This document shows, in pieces, positions 1 through 6,299 of a stretch of 6,299 nt of DNA (its first letter is position 1; each line of letters begins with the position of its first letter). The notes below the pieces were generated by a model. It searched no databases and was not told the origin of the DNA. It was given only the letters and a program-made list of their open reading frames with translations. Made by a program: the position numbers and the translations under genes. This DNA comes from Pseudomonadota bacterium (GTDB lineage: Bacteria > Pseudomonadota > Alphaproteobacteria > SMXQ01). The stretch is from contig JADFPK010000107.1 in NCBI GenBank assembly GCA_022562375.1, positions 1 through 6,299 on the forward strand, in the 5' to 3' direction.

Positions 1-453
1 ATCGACCACCGATTTCATGTCCGGGTATTGCAGCTTGCAGGCGAGCCTGGTGCCGTCGTGCGCCAGCGCTTTGTGCACCTGGCCGAGCGACGCCGCCCGC
101 GCCGCGACCTGTTCGAATTCGGCGAAGCGTTGTTGCCAATCGGGCCCCAGTTCCGCACGCATGCGCCGCTTGACGAACAGCCAGCCCATCGACGGCGCGT
201 CGGCCTGCAAATGCCCGAGTTCCGAGGCGTATTCCGCCGGCAGGGCGTCGGGCACGGTGGAGAGGAGCTGCGCCACCTTCATCAGCGGCCCCTTGATGCC
301 GCCGAGCGCGGCGCGCAAATCCGCCGCGTGGCGGGGGCGGTCGAGCTTGAGGCCGAGATAGCGCGCCCCGGCGAGGCGCATGGCGAGCCCGCCGACCGTG
401 GTCGAGACCTGGGCGTAGCGGCGGAGGCGCCCGGTCAGCCGCGATTCCTCCAC
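1..453 (-). CDS. ABC1/UbiB (AarF)-family atypical kinase, N-terminal part, runs off left edge
   Basis: This is the N-terminal 151 codons of an ABC1/UbiB/COQ8-type protein-kinase-like protein; the rest lies beyond the left edge. The frame shows the family's landmarks in order. The KxGQ-type helix is here KVAQ (K59-Q62), followed by LLSTVPDALPAEYASELGHLQ. The alanine-rich loop that replaces the glycine loop of ordinary kinases is AARAASLGQVHKA (117-129). The VAxK-type lysine is K140 in ACKLQYPDM. The family is known for ATP-dependent roles in ubiquinone biosynthesis and lipid homeostasis, but the substrate of this member is not known. GTG at 453 is chosen as start because no ATG, GTG or TTG lies between it and an in-frame TAA at 517-519. 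It sits just before the RLTGRLRRYAQV segment where I expect homologues to begin, and an AAGG lies 8 bases upstream. It is 87 bases downstream of the M3 peptidase gene on the same strand, so co-transcription is likely. The family call is strong; the start is moderate. Confidence 0.88.
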   Translation of the reverse strand, partial: MEESRLTGRLRRYAQVSTTVGGLAMRLAGARYLGLKLDRPRHAADLRAALGGIKGPLMKVAQLLSTVPDALPAEYASELGHLQADAPSMGWLFVKRRMRAELGPDWQQRFAEFEQVAARAASLGQVHKALAHDGTRLACKLQYPDMKSVVD

Positions 454-540
454 CGCGCCCGCCTTGGCGGTTCCCCCGGATTCGGCCGCGACCTTCGATT
501 TAGACGCTTGGGCGATTTAGGCGCTGGGCCATGGCATCGC

Positions 541-2382
541 TCAGTCAAGCTCTTCAAGCTCCTCGATGAGGGAGGAAATCATCCCCAGCCCGCGGTCCCA
601 GAAGGCGGGGTCGGTGGCGTCGAGGCCGAAGGGCGCCAGCAACTCCTTGTGCCGCAGGGTTCCCCCGGCCCTGAGCATATCGAGATACTTGTCCTTGAAC
701 GTCCCCTTCAAATCGGCGCTTCCCTCCCATTGCCGATAGGTGGCGTAGAGCGAGTTCACCAGGCAATCCCCGAAGGCGTAGGCGTAGACGTAAAACGGCG
801 AATGGATGAAATGGGGGATGTAGGTCCAATAGAACCGGTAATCCCCTTCGAGGTCGATCGCCGGACCGAGGCAGTCGCTTTGCACCTCGAGCCAGATCTC
901 GCAAAGCCGCTCGACCGGCACCTCGCCCTCCTTGCGCTCGCCATGAACCTTGAGCTCGAAATCGTAGAACGCGGTCTGGCGCACCACCGTGTTCAACATG
1001 TCCTCGATCTTCCCCGCCAGCATGACGCGCCGGCGCCGGGCGCCGGTCTCCTCGGCGAGCAGCGCCCTGAAGGTCAGCATCTCGCCGAACACGGATGCGG
1101 TCTCGGCCAGGGTCAGCGGCGTGTCGGCCAACAGGTGCCCCTGGGGCGCGGCGAGAACCTGGTGGACGCCGTGGCCGAGTTCATGCGCCAGCGTCATGAC
1201 GTCGCGCGTCTTGCCCTGGTAGTTGAGCAGGATATAGGGATGCGCGCTCGGCACCGTCGGATGGGAGAAGGCGCCCGGTTCCTTGCCCGAGCGGACGCCG
1301 GCGTCGATCCAGCGGCAATCGAAGAATTTCCGCGCCGTCGCTTCCATCTCGGGCGCGAAGGCCTTATAGGCGCCGAGCACCTTATCGCGCGCCTCGTCCC
1401 ACGGGGTCTCTCTGTCGTCGTCCTCGGGCAGGGGCGCGTTGCGGTCCCAATATTGGAGACGCTCGACGCCGAACCAGCCGGCCTTGAGCGCGTAGTAGCG
1501 GTGCGAAAGCTTCGGGTAGGCGCCCTTGACCGCCGAGATCAGGGCGTCCACCACCTCGTCCTCGACGAGATTGGAAAGGTTGCGGGCCGAGGTCGGGCGC
1601 GGAAATTTGCGCCAACGGTCCTCGATCTCCTTGTCCTTGGCCAGCGTGTTGGTGATCAGGGCGAAGACCGGCGCGTTAACGCCCAGCACCTTGCCGAGCG
1701 AGAGCGCCGCCGCTCGGCGCACCTTGGCGTCGTTGTCGGAAAGCAGATGCAGGACCTCGGCGCTGGTGAGGTCCTTGCCGTCGACCGGGAAGCGCAGCCG
1801 CGCCATGGTCTCGTCGAACAGCCGCACCCACGCGGACCGGCCCGACACCGCCTTCTCGCGCAATAACTTCTCGAGATCCTCGTCCAGCAGGTGGGGACGG
1901 AGGACCCTGACGTCGCGGATCCACGGCGCGTAACGGCTCAGCCTCTCCGCCTTCAGCTTGTCGGCGATCTCCCGGTCTTCGATCAGGTTGATCTCGAGGG
2001 TAAAGAACACCAGATCGGTGGAAATCTCGGTGACCCGCTCCTGGAGGGTCTGGTAGAACCCGGCGAGCTCGGGGTCCGAGACGTTGCCGGCATAGATCAG
2101 CTGGGCGTAGCTCATCAGCCGCGACAGCGTCTCGTCGATGCCCTCGTATTCGGCGACGGCGTCGCCCAGCGAGTCGCCGTCGAGGCCCCCGACCTTGCCG
2201 TGATAACGGTCCTTGAACGCCGCCGCCCGATCCCGCGCCGTCTCGAGGTCGCCTTTCAGCGCCGCCGATTCCCTTCCGGGGTAGAGGTCATCGAGGTCCC
2301 ATTCCGGCAGAGGGGGATCGGCGGCGTCGGCGGGCCCGGCGCCGGCGGCTTCGGCCTGTCGGGTAATGTCCGGGTCGGTCAT
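541..2382 (-). CDS. pepF: M3-family oligoendopeptidase (PepF/M3 type), zinc metallopeptidase
   Basis: This is a complete 613-residue cytoplasmic zinc peptidase expected to cut short peptides during protein turnover. The catalytic site is visible: HELGH at residues 400-404 (zinc ligands H400 and H404, general base E401). The third ligand is very likely E427 in LAETAS, spaced as in PepF-like enzymes. Near the C-terminus, the His/Tyr-rich block HFIHSPFYVYAYAFG (524-538) matches the substrate-binding segment of the family. The region before the active site (about 30-380) is largely helical, as in the M3 fold, and WDLDDLYPG at 29-37 is a typical opening of the pepF/M3 group. There is no signal peptide or membrane segment. 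The length is normal and no key residue is missing. The ATG start has an AGGAG six bases upstream. The gene is divergent from the acyl-CoA ligase and precedes an ABC1-kinase gene on the same strand. The symbol follows the family name and does not claim orthology to the Lactococcus enzyme. Confidence 0.96.
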   Translation of the reverse strand: MTDPDITRQAEAAGAGPADAADPPLPEWDLDDLYPGRESAALKGDLETARDRAAAFKDRYHGKVGGLDGDSLGDAVAEYEGIDETLSRLMSYAQLIYAGNVSDPELAGFYQTLQERVTEISTDLVFFTLEINLIEDREIADKLKAERLSRYAPWIRDVRVLRPHLLDEDLEKLLREKAVSGRSAWVRLFDETMARLRFPVDGKDLTSAEVLHLLSDNDAKVRRAAALSLGKVLGVNAPVFALITNTLAKDKEIEDRWRKFPRPTSARNLSNLVEDEVVDALISAVKGAYPKLSHRYYALKAGWFGVERLQYWDRNAPLPEDDDRETPWDEARDKVLGAYKAFAPEMEATARKFFDCRWIDAGVRSGKEPGAFSHPTVPSAHPYILLNYQGKTRDVMTLAHELGHGVHQVLAAPQGHLLADTPLTLAETASVFGEMLTFRALLAEETGARRRRVMLAGKIEDMLNTVVRQTAFYDFELKVHGERKEGEVPVERLCEIWLEVQSDCLGPAIDLEGDYRFYWTYIPHFIHSPFYVYAYAFGDCLVNSLYATYRQWEGSADLKGTFKDKYLDMLRAGGTLRHKELLAPFGLDATDPAFWDRGLGMISSLIEELEELD

Positions 2383-2514
2383 GGGTTACTCCTACGGTCC
2401 TGAGGCGGTATATGTGTCTTGAACCAACGATGGGAAACACCCAGGGAACGAATAGCTGGCCCGAGGGGCCAAGATTAGGACGTTTCGGGCCTGAGTGAAA
2501 CGGCGGCGACGACG
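2383..2514. promoter_or_regulatory. Divergent intergenic region between peptidase and acyl-CoA ligase genes
   Basis: This 132-base gap must hold the promoters of both divergent genes. I see no convincing -35/-10 pair on either strand. It contains two short inverted repeats. The first is TGGCCC-gag-GGGCCA (2457-2471, perfect six-base arms, three-base loop). The second is CGTTTC ... GAAACG (2481-2486 and 2497-2502, ten-base loop), ending 12 bases before the ligase start codon. Either could form a hairpin in the 5' leader of the ligase mRNA or serve as a protein-binding site; neither matches an operator that I can name. Confidence 0.5.
2389..2393 (-). promoter_or_regulatory. Ribosome binding site of the M3 peptidase gene
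   Basis: AGGAG lies six bases before the ATG at 2382 on the minus strand. This is a close match to the Shine-Dalgarno sequence at good spacing, and it fixes the start of the peptidase. Confidence 0.85.
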
Positions 2515-4302
2515 ATGGAATCCGATAGCTGGCCGACCCTGACGGCGATGTTTTTCGACCAGGCCGAACGGTTTGGCGAGCGTGCCTTCCTGTGGGCCAA
2601 GCAAGATGGCCGCTACCGGGCGCTGAGCTGGGCCGAGACCGCCGAAAGGGTGCGCGCGCTCGCCCAGGGTTTGCGTTCCCTCGGCCTCGAGCCCGGCGAC
2701 CGGGTGGTCCTGGTATCGGAGAACCGTCCCGAATGGCTGATCGCCGATATCGGCATCATGGCCGCGGGCGGCATCACGGTGCCGTCCTACACCACCAACA
2801 CGGCGGACGATCATCTCCATGTGATCGAGGACAGCGGCGCCCGGGCGGCGATCGTGTCGACGGCGGCGCTGGCCAAGCGGCTGCTGCCGGCGGTGGCGCG
2901 GGCGGCGAAGGTCGAGTGGGTGATCTCCATCGAAACCCTGGACATCGGCCGCTCGATCGGCGCCGGCCTTCATGGCTGGGACGAGGTGATGGAGTTGGGA
3001 CGGGCCGGGCCGGGCGAAGGCGACGAAGGCGCCGCCGATGCGAAGCGCTCCGACACCGCCTGCCTGATCTACACCTCGGGCACCGGCGGTAAGCCCAAGG
3101 GGGTGATGCTCAGCCACGGGGCGATCCTCGGCAACGCCGCCGGCGCCGGGCGCCTCTTCAGGGACTTGGGCCTCGAGAACGCGGTGTTCCTGTCCTTCCT
3201 GCCGCTGTCCCATGCCTACGAGCACACGGCGGGGCAATTCTTTCCGATGGCGATCGGCGCCGAGATCTATTACGCCGAGGGCGCCGATACCCTGGCGGCG
3301 AACATGGCGGAGGCGCGCCCGACCCTGATGACCGCGGTGCCGCGCCTTTACGAGGCCCTGCATCGGCGCATCCTTCGCGCCGTCGCCCGCTCGGGCGGGC
3401 TCCAGAAAAAGCTGTTCGCCAGGACGCTGGCGCTGGGCATCCGCAAATACGAGGCGCCGGGCGCCCTTTCGATGGTCGAGCGCATCACCGATCTGGCGCT
3501 CGAGGTCCTGGTGCGGCGCAAGGTGCGCCGGCGCTTCGGCGGCAGGTTGAAGGCCATGATCTCCGGCGGGGCGGCGCTCAATTACGACATCGCTGTGTTC
3601 TTCACCGCCCTTGGCGTCCCGATCCTGCAAGGCTACGGCCAGACCGAGGCCGCCCCGGTGGTCAGTTGCAACCCGCCCGGCAGGGTGAAGCTGGCGACGG
3701 TCGGACCGCCGCTCGCGGGCGTCGAGGTCAGGATCGCCGAGGATGGCGAGATCCTCGTCAAGGGCGAGCTCGTCATGCAGGGCTACTGGAACAACCCGGA
3801 GGCGACCCATGAGGCCTTGCGCGACGGTTGGCTGCACACCGGCGATATCGGCGCCATCGACGACGATGGCTATCTCGAGATCACCGACCGCAAGCGAGAC
3901 ATCATCGTCAATTCGGGCGGCGACAACGTCTCGCCCCAGCGTGTCGAGGGCATCCTCACGGTGACGCCGGAGATCGCCCAGGCCATGGTCTATGGCGACG
4001 CCAAGCCCTATCTCGTGGCGCTGGTCGTGCCCGACGAGGAGACCCTCAAGCGCTGGGCCAAGGATGCGGGAAAGCCGGCCGATCTGGGTGTCCTTGCCAA
4101 TGACGCGGCCTTCGCCGCCTTCCTCGGCGAGGTGGTGGAGCGGGTCAACGCGACGCTGTCGCCGGTCGAACGGGTGCGCCGGTTCCATATCGCTCCCGGG
4201 CCCTTCACCATCGCCAGCGGAGAGATAACGCCGACGCTCAAGCTCCGCCGCCATGTGATCGGCGAAAAATACGGCGCCGCGCTGGAGGCCTTATACAAGT
4301 AA
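2515..4302 (+). CDS. Long-chain fatty-acid-CoA ligase (AMP-forming)
   Basis: This is a complete 595-residue member of the ANL adenylate-forming superfamily, of the long-chain acyl-CoA synthetase type. It should activate a fatty acid with ATP to acyl-AMP and then transfer it to CoA. Visible core motifs in order are: the P-loop LIYTSGTGGKPKGVMLSHG (184-202); LPLSHAYEHTAG (229-240); the YGQTE adenine-binding motif (374-378); the HTGD aspartate D444; TDRKRD with R459 (457-462) at the hinge; SGGDNVSPQRVE (467-478); and the C-terminal catalytic lysine, most likely K576 in ITPTLKLRR. All expected catalytic residues are present. There is no signal peptide or clear membrane segment, so it is probably cytoplasmic or peripheral. 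The ATG at 2515 gives a natural N-terminus but has only a weak upstream Shine-Dalgarno. It is divergent from the peptidase and convergent with the heme-oxygenase-like gene. Chain-length preference cannot be read, and a role in degradation versus lipid synthesis is open. Confidence 0.95.
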   Translation: MESDSWPTLTAMFFDQAERFGERAFLWAKQDGRYRALSWAETAERVRALAQGLRSLGLEPGDRVVLVSENRPEWLIADIGIMAAGGITVPSYTTNTADDHLHVIEDSGARAAIVSTAALAKRLLPAVARAAKVEWVISIETLDIGRSIGAGLHGWDEVMELGRAGPGEGDEGAADAKRSDTACLIYTSGTGGKPKGVMLSHGAILGNAAGAGRLFRDLGLENAVFLSFLPLSHAYEHTAGQFFPMAIGAEIYYAEGADTLAANMAEARPTLMTAVPRLYEALHRRILRAVARSGGLQKKLFARTLALGIRKYEAPGALSMVERITDLALEVLVRRKVRRRFGGRLKAMISGGAALNYDIAVFFTALGVPILQGYGQTEAAPVVSCNPPGRVKLATVGPPLAGVEVRIAEDGEILVKGELVMQGYWNNPEATHEALRDGWLHTGDIGAIDDDGYLEITDRKRDIIVNSGGDNVSPQRVEGILTVTPEIAQAMVYGDAKPYLVALVVPDEETLKRWAKDAGKPADLGVLANDAAFAAFLGEVVERVNATLSPVERVRRFHIAPGPFTIASGEITPTLKLRRHVIGEKYGAALEALYK

Positions 4303-4586
4303 GGACGCCTGTGGAACCGACGGCTTAGGCGCCTCAGCGGCTTTCCAGACTACGAACCGAAAACGCTCTCGGCGTTTACGAGGGCATGAATTATTGGAAC
4401 GGCTAAGTCGCGAAAGGCTTCCAGCCTGTGCCTCGGCCAGGTTCGCCAAAGGGGAGGGTGAAGTTAACGTGATTACAGCGTCGTGCCGATAGACCAATCC
4501 GGGAGATGTGGATCAGTTTCGACGGCACGTACTCCTTCGCCGTCAAGATCACCACAGGGAAGGTCATGATTTTCAGGGCACAGCCA
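4303..4586. other. Convergent intergenic region, no supported gene
   Basis: This 284-base gap lies between the stop codons of the convergent acyl-CoA ligase and heme-oxygenase-like genes. Composition starts to fall here from the very GC-rich left part. Open frames of 63-68 codons exist on both strands, but none has a convincing ribosome binding site or a recognisable product. Two stem-forming repeats are present: AAACGC-tctcg-GCGTTT (4361-4377), 58 bases after the ligase stop, and GACGGC ... GCCGTC (4521-4526 and 4539-4544), 42 bases after the other stop. Either might help transcription end, but neither is followed by a T-run, so I do not call a factor-independent terminator. Confidence 0.5.
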
Positions 4587-5303
4587 TTAGCCAAACATTT
4601 CGTAGCAGGCGTCAGCTGCCATGGCGTAATACTCCATGCTCCGCTGCGCCGCCAACTTCACCATTTCTTGCTCCTGTTTCGTCTTGGCGAAAGCCTTGAT
4701 CAGCTCTAGGGCTTCGTCCGGGTGCCTGTCATCATAGGAGGCGTGAGCATTGATCCAGGTCAGGGTCCCATTGCGCAAGGTCACTCCAGGCTGTTTTTCA
4801 TAGGCCCGAATCTTTCGTGCTACTAGTTTAGTCCATTGGCCGGATGGGCCCTCGATGGCGTAATTTACGGCGCTGATGCCCTCGACTAGAGAACCGTGAC
4901 CGGCGACGCGCCAAAGATAATTGTTCACCGCATCCATCTCGGGCGGCGGCACTATCGGCTTGCTCAGAGCCTTACGTGGAACGCCGAAATCAACCGCCCA
5001 TTGCCTAAACCAAGTCTGGTGCCGGCGCTCGATACTAATATTCTCGATCAACCAGTCTCGCGCCATGTTGTTCGGCGGGTTATTCTCGACCGGGACCTTG
5101 GCGAGTGTGAGCGCCATATATTCGGGAAAATTCTTAATCAGCGGATAAAAATTGAGCAGTCCACCACGGATTCTCTCGATCGAAAGGGTGCCAGCCGCCA
5201 ATTCACTGAATAATAGGCCGTTCACAATGCTGTTATAGTATGGATCAATAAAATCGAGAAATTCGTCGACCCATGCCGGATGAGATGTGATCTCGATTTT
5301 CAT
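4587..5303 (-). CDS. Heme-oxygenase-like dimetal oxidase (HDO) candidate, TenA/PqqC/CADD-like fold
   Basis: This is a complete 238-residue helical protein of the TenA/PqqC/heme-oxygenase-like superfamily. The N-terminal half (SHPAWVDEFL; LLNFYPLIKNFPEYMALTLAKVP, 49-71; ARDWLIENISIERRHQTWFR, 81-100) has the usual helix pattern. A full set of candidate metal ligands can be placed: E92 and H95 (ExxH), E151 in NYAIEG, and H187, D191 and H194 (HxxxDxxH). Family members with such ligands, including UndA and CADD, bind two irons or other metals and activate oxygen. TenA thiaminases and cofactor-free PqqC do not carry this set. I therefore infer a metal-dependent oxidase rather than a thiamine enzyme or the 'transcriptional regulator' that TenA proteins are often labelled. 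The substrate is unknown. The ATG start has an AGGG six bases upstream. There is no signal peptide or membrane segment. GC is lower than in the genes to the left. It converges on the acyl-CoA ligase. Confidence 0.82.
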   Translation of the reverse strand: MKIEITSHPAWVDEFLDFIDPYYNSIVNGLLFSELAAGTLSIERIRGGLLNFYPLIKNFPEYMALTLAKVPVENNPPNNMARDWLIENISIERRHQTWFRQWAVDFGVPRKALSKPIVPPPEMDAVNNYLWRVAGHGSLVEGISAVNYAIEGPSGQWTKLVARKIRAYEKQPGVTLRNGTLTWINAHASYDDRHPDEALELIKAFAKTKQEQEMVKLAAQRSMEYYAMAADACYEMFG

Positions 5304-5581
5304 CTCATGCCCTATCTTTGGTTAATCGACCCACGGGTGTTGCCCAACTTATTCGCTCGACGTGAGCAGAAACCGGTTTTGCATAGTCGTTCATCTGTCA
5401 AAAACTTTTATTTAATTTCAAAGGACAGCCTATACCCAAAAACTCAATCTCTACCTAATTTTATGTCTCATATCTTGCCAGCGATTTGATAAAGTTCTTA
5501 TACGGTTAAACCTTCGACAAGGCAGTCTGTTTTACTTATTGACCGTATCTAACGCAGTTATTCGGATTTAAGGCCGGTGCC
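5304..5581. other. AT-rich intergenic region between two minus-strand genes
   Basis: This 278-base stretch is the most AT-rich part of the window; the line 5401-5460 is about 28% GC. It must hold the end of the membrane-protein transcript and probably the promoter of the heme-oxygenase-like gene. On the minus strand a perfect TTGACA lies at 5396-5401, but no good -10 follows at 16-18 bases. An inverted repeat, ATACGGT (5500-5506) with ACCGTAT (5542-5548), spans 49 bases; comparing longer arms, 9 of 11 positions match. There is no clear T-tailed terminator. A 69-codon plus-strand frame (5280-5489) overlaps the neighbouring gene and lacks a ribosome binding site. Confidence 0.5.
5310..5313 (-). 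promoter_or_regulatory. Ribosome binding site of the heme-oxygenase-like gene
   Basis: AGGG lies six bases before the ATG at 5303. Another ATG at 5308 reads ATG AGA TGA and stops at once, so 5303 is the start. Confidence 0.6.
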
Positions 5582-6214
5582 CTATCCACCAGTAGGCCCA
5601 GAAATAGTCTTTGGATCACCCCATTTAAAGCCTTCTACCCTATAAACTGCAAGAAGGGTGGCGATGAATCCTACAAGCAGTAAGGCCGTAACTACAATAT
5701 GGACTGTACTCAATTTTTGCTCAGCTGAGATTCCTGGAAGAAGGAAAAGCACACCGAACGCTCCTACGATGATAAAGACATATATCACCAGTGTAACAAG
5801 CGCGATAATCAGCGCCCACCACTCATCCGAGAGTTTCGTAACAACACCTAATGTCAAGTAAAACCGCACGAGCATAAAGGACGATCCAAAAAATACCGAC
5901 ACTGGAAATAGATAGCTCTGATCCCAATACCGAAAACCTATGGCAAAAATTGCGAGAGTCGCGAATTCGTAAAGGTACATAAGAAAGCCGCTAGCCGGAT
6001 ATACAACACCAAGGAAGATAGCATACCACCACCATAAACAGACCAGGATTAGGAACATTAATATCCCTCTGGCTAAGAATACGGCATCACTTAAGTCCTT
6101 TGGAGGAAACGCTTCTGTTATAAATTTTCCCTCGAGGGGTTGAACCCACACCGAAATAAAGACGCCGAAGACGATGGAAATAAATGTGATATACCAAGTT
6201 AATTCTTTCACCAT
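5582..6214 (-). CDS. Integral membrane protein, six predicted helices, unrecognised family
   Basis: This is a complete 210-residue, strongly hydrophobic protein that I do not recognise. By eye there are about six membrane segments: 7-24, 44-71, 75-94, 102-123, 132-158 and 170-191. They are joined by short loops, and a hydrophilic tail ends in SGPTGG. The second segment carries an aromatic cluster (WWWY, 61-64). A charged loop, TKLSDEWW (126-133), separates helices four and five. No catalytic motif, nucleotide-binding site, cysteine pair or histidine cluster suggesting haem or metal is seen, so transport, sensing or a structural role are all open. The ATG start is well supported by a GGAGG seven bases upstream. 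Codon use is clearly less GC-rich than in the peptidase and ligase, as in its downstream neighbour. It lies on the same strand as the heme-oxygenase-like gene, but 278 bases apart, so joint transcription is not assured. Confidence 0.85.
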   Translation of the reverse strand: MVKELTWYITFISIVFGVFISVWVQPLEGKFITEAFPPKDLSDAVFLARGILMFLILVCLWWWYAIFLGVVYPASGFLMYLYEFATLAIFAIGFRYWDQSYLFPVSVFFGSSFMLVRFYLTLGVVTKLSDEWWALIIALVTLVIYVFIIVGAFGVLFLLPGISAEQKLSTVHIVVTALLLVGFIATLLAVYRVEGFKWGDPKTISGPTGG

Positions 6215-6221
6215 AGTTTTC

Positions 6222-6226
6222 CCTCC
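6222..6226 (-). promoter_or_regulatory. Ribosome binding site of the membrane-protein gene
   Basis: GGAGG, within GGGGAGGG, lies seven bases before the ATG at 6214. It is a strong Shine-Dalgarno and fixes the start. The remaining bases to the right edge contain an AGCCC ... GGGCT inverted repeat (five-base arms, 15-base loop) but no promoter I can defend. Confidence 0.8.
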
Positions 6227-6299
6227 CCGTGGGCGGCTATCGAACTTTAAGCCCTGAACAAATCGCTTTGGGCTGTGGCAAGATCCAAGAGTCCTGGTT

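Noticed and set aside
28..1866. 612-codon open frame on the plus strand
   Set aside because: It is antisense to the M3 peptidase and ABC1 kinase genes, whose motifs are unmistakable. Its predicted protein is rich in Arg, Gly, His and Pro with no family motif, as expected for a shadow frame in GC-rich DNA.
1891..2403. 170-codon plus-strand frame
   Set aside because: It lies opposite the N-terminal part of the peptidase gene, has no motif and is best explained as a shadow.
2392..4254. 620-codon open frame on the minus strand
   Set aside because: It is antisense to the acyl-CoA ligase, which carries all ANL motifs. The composition is low-complexity Arg/Gly/His/Asp, and no domain is recognisable.
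4361..4377. AAACGC-TCTCG-GCGTTT hairpin as an intrinsic terminator of the ligase gene
   Set aside because: It has only six base pairs, half of them A-T, and no T-run on either side, so it is not a convincing factor-independent terminator.
4403..4594. 63-codon minus-strand frame in the convergent gap
   Set aside because: It has no good ribosome binding site and no recognisable product, and it starts inside the end of the oxidase-like gene in another frame.
5373..5401. TTGACA (5396-5401, minus strand) as a sigma-70 promoter for the heme-oxygenase-like gene
   Set aside because: The bases 16-18 positions downstream are GC-rich (AACCGG region) and do not resemble a -10 box, so it is only a -35 match in AT-rich DNA.
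5280..5489. 69-codon plus-strand frame reaching into the AT-rich gap
   Set aside because: There is no ribosome binding site, it overlaps the start of the heme-oxygenase-like gene antisense, and its sequence is not protein-like.

Overview
The window looks like the chromosome of a GC-rich alphaproteobacterium, possibly Rhodospirillales-like. This rests on the GC-rich codon usage and on the character of the ABC1 kinase and M3 peptidase proteins, not on any search. It holds five protein genes in two parts of different composition.

Left part (1 to about 4302, very GC-rich, codons mostly ending in G or C). On the minus strand lie an M3-family zinc oligoendopeptidase (541-2382) and, 87 bases downstream, the N-terminal 151 codons of an ABC1/UbiB-family atypical kinase that runs off the left edge. 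The two probably form one transcription unit. Divergent from them, across a 132-base gap, is a complete long-chain fatty-acid-CoA ligase on the plus strand (2515-4302). These are housekeeping-type genes: peptide turnover, a kinase-like protein usually tied to quinone or lipid metabolism, and fatty-acid activation. Long open frames on the opposite strand of these genes are GC-driven shadows.

Right part (about 4303-6299, clearly lower GC, with a 28% GC line in the gap near 5401-5460). Two minus-strand genes lie here. One is a heme-oxygenase-fold (TenA/PqqC/CADD-like) protein (4587-5303) with a complete candidate set of six carboxylate and histidine ligands for a dimetal centre. The other is a six-helix integral membrane protein with no recognised family (5582-6214). 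The oxidase-like gene converges on the acyl-CoA ligase. The composition change together with two less familiar genes suggests accessory or recently acquired DNA, but no integrase, transposase, tRNA or attachment repeat is visible.

The most interesting item is the heme-oxygenase-like protein. Its ExxH ... E ... HxxxDxxH pattern resembles that of diiron oxidases such as UndA and CADD rather than of TenA thiaminase. Its substrate cannot be read from the sequence. No RNA gene, CRISPR array or insertion sequence was found.
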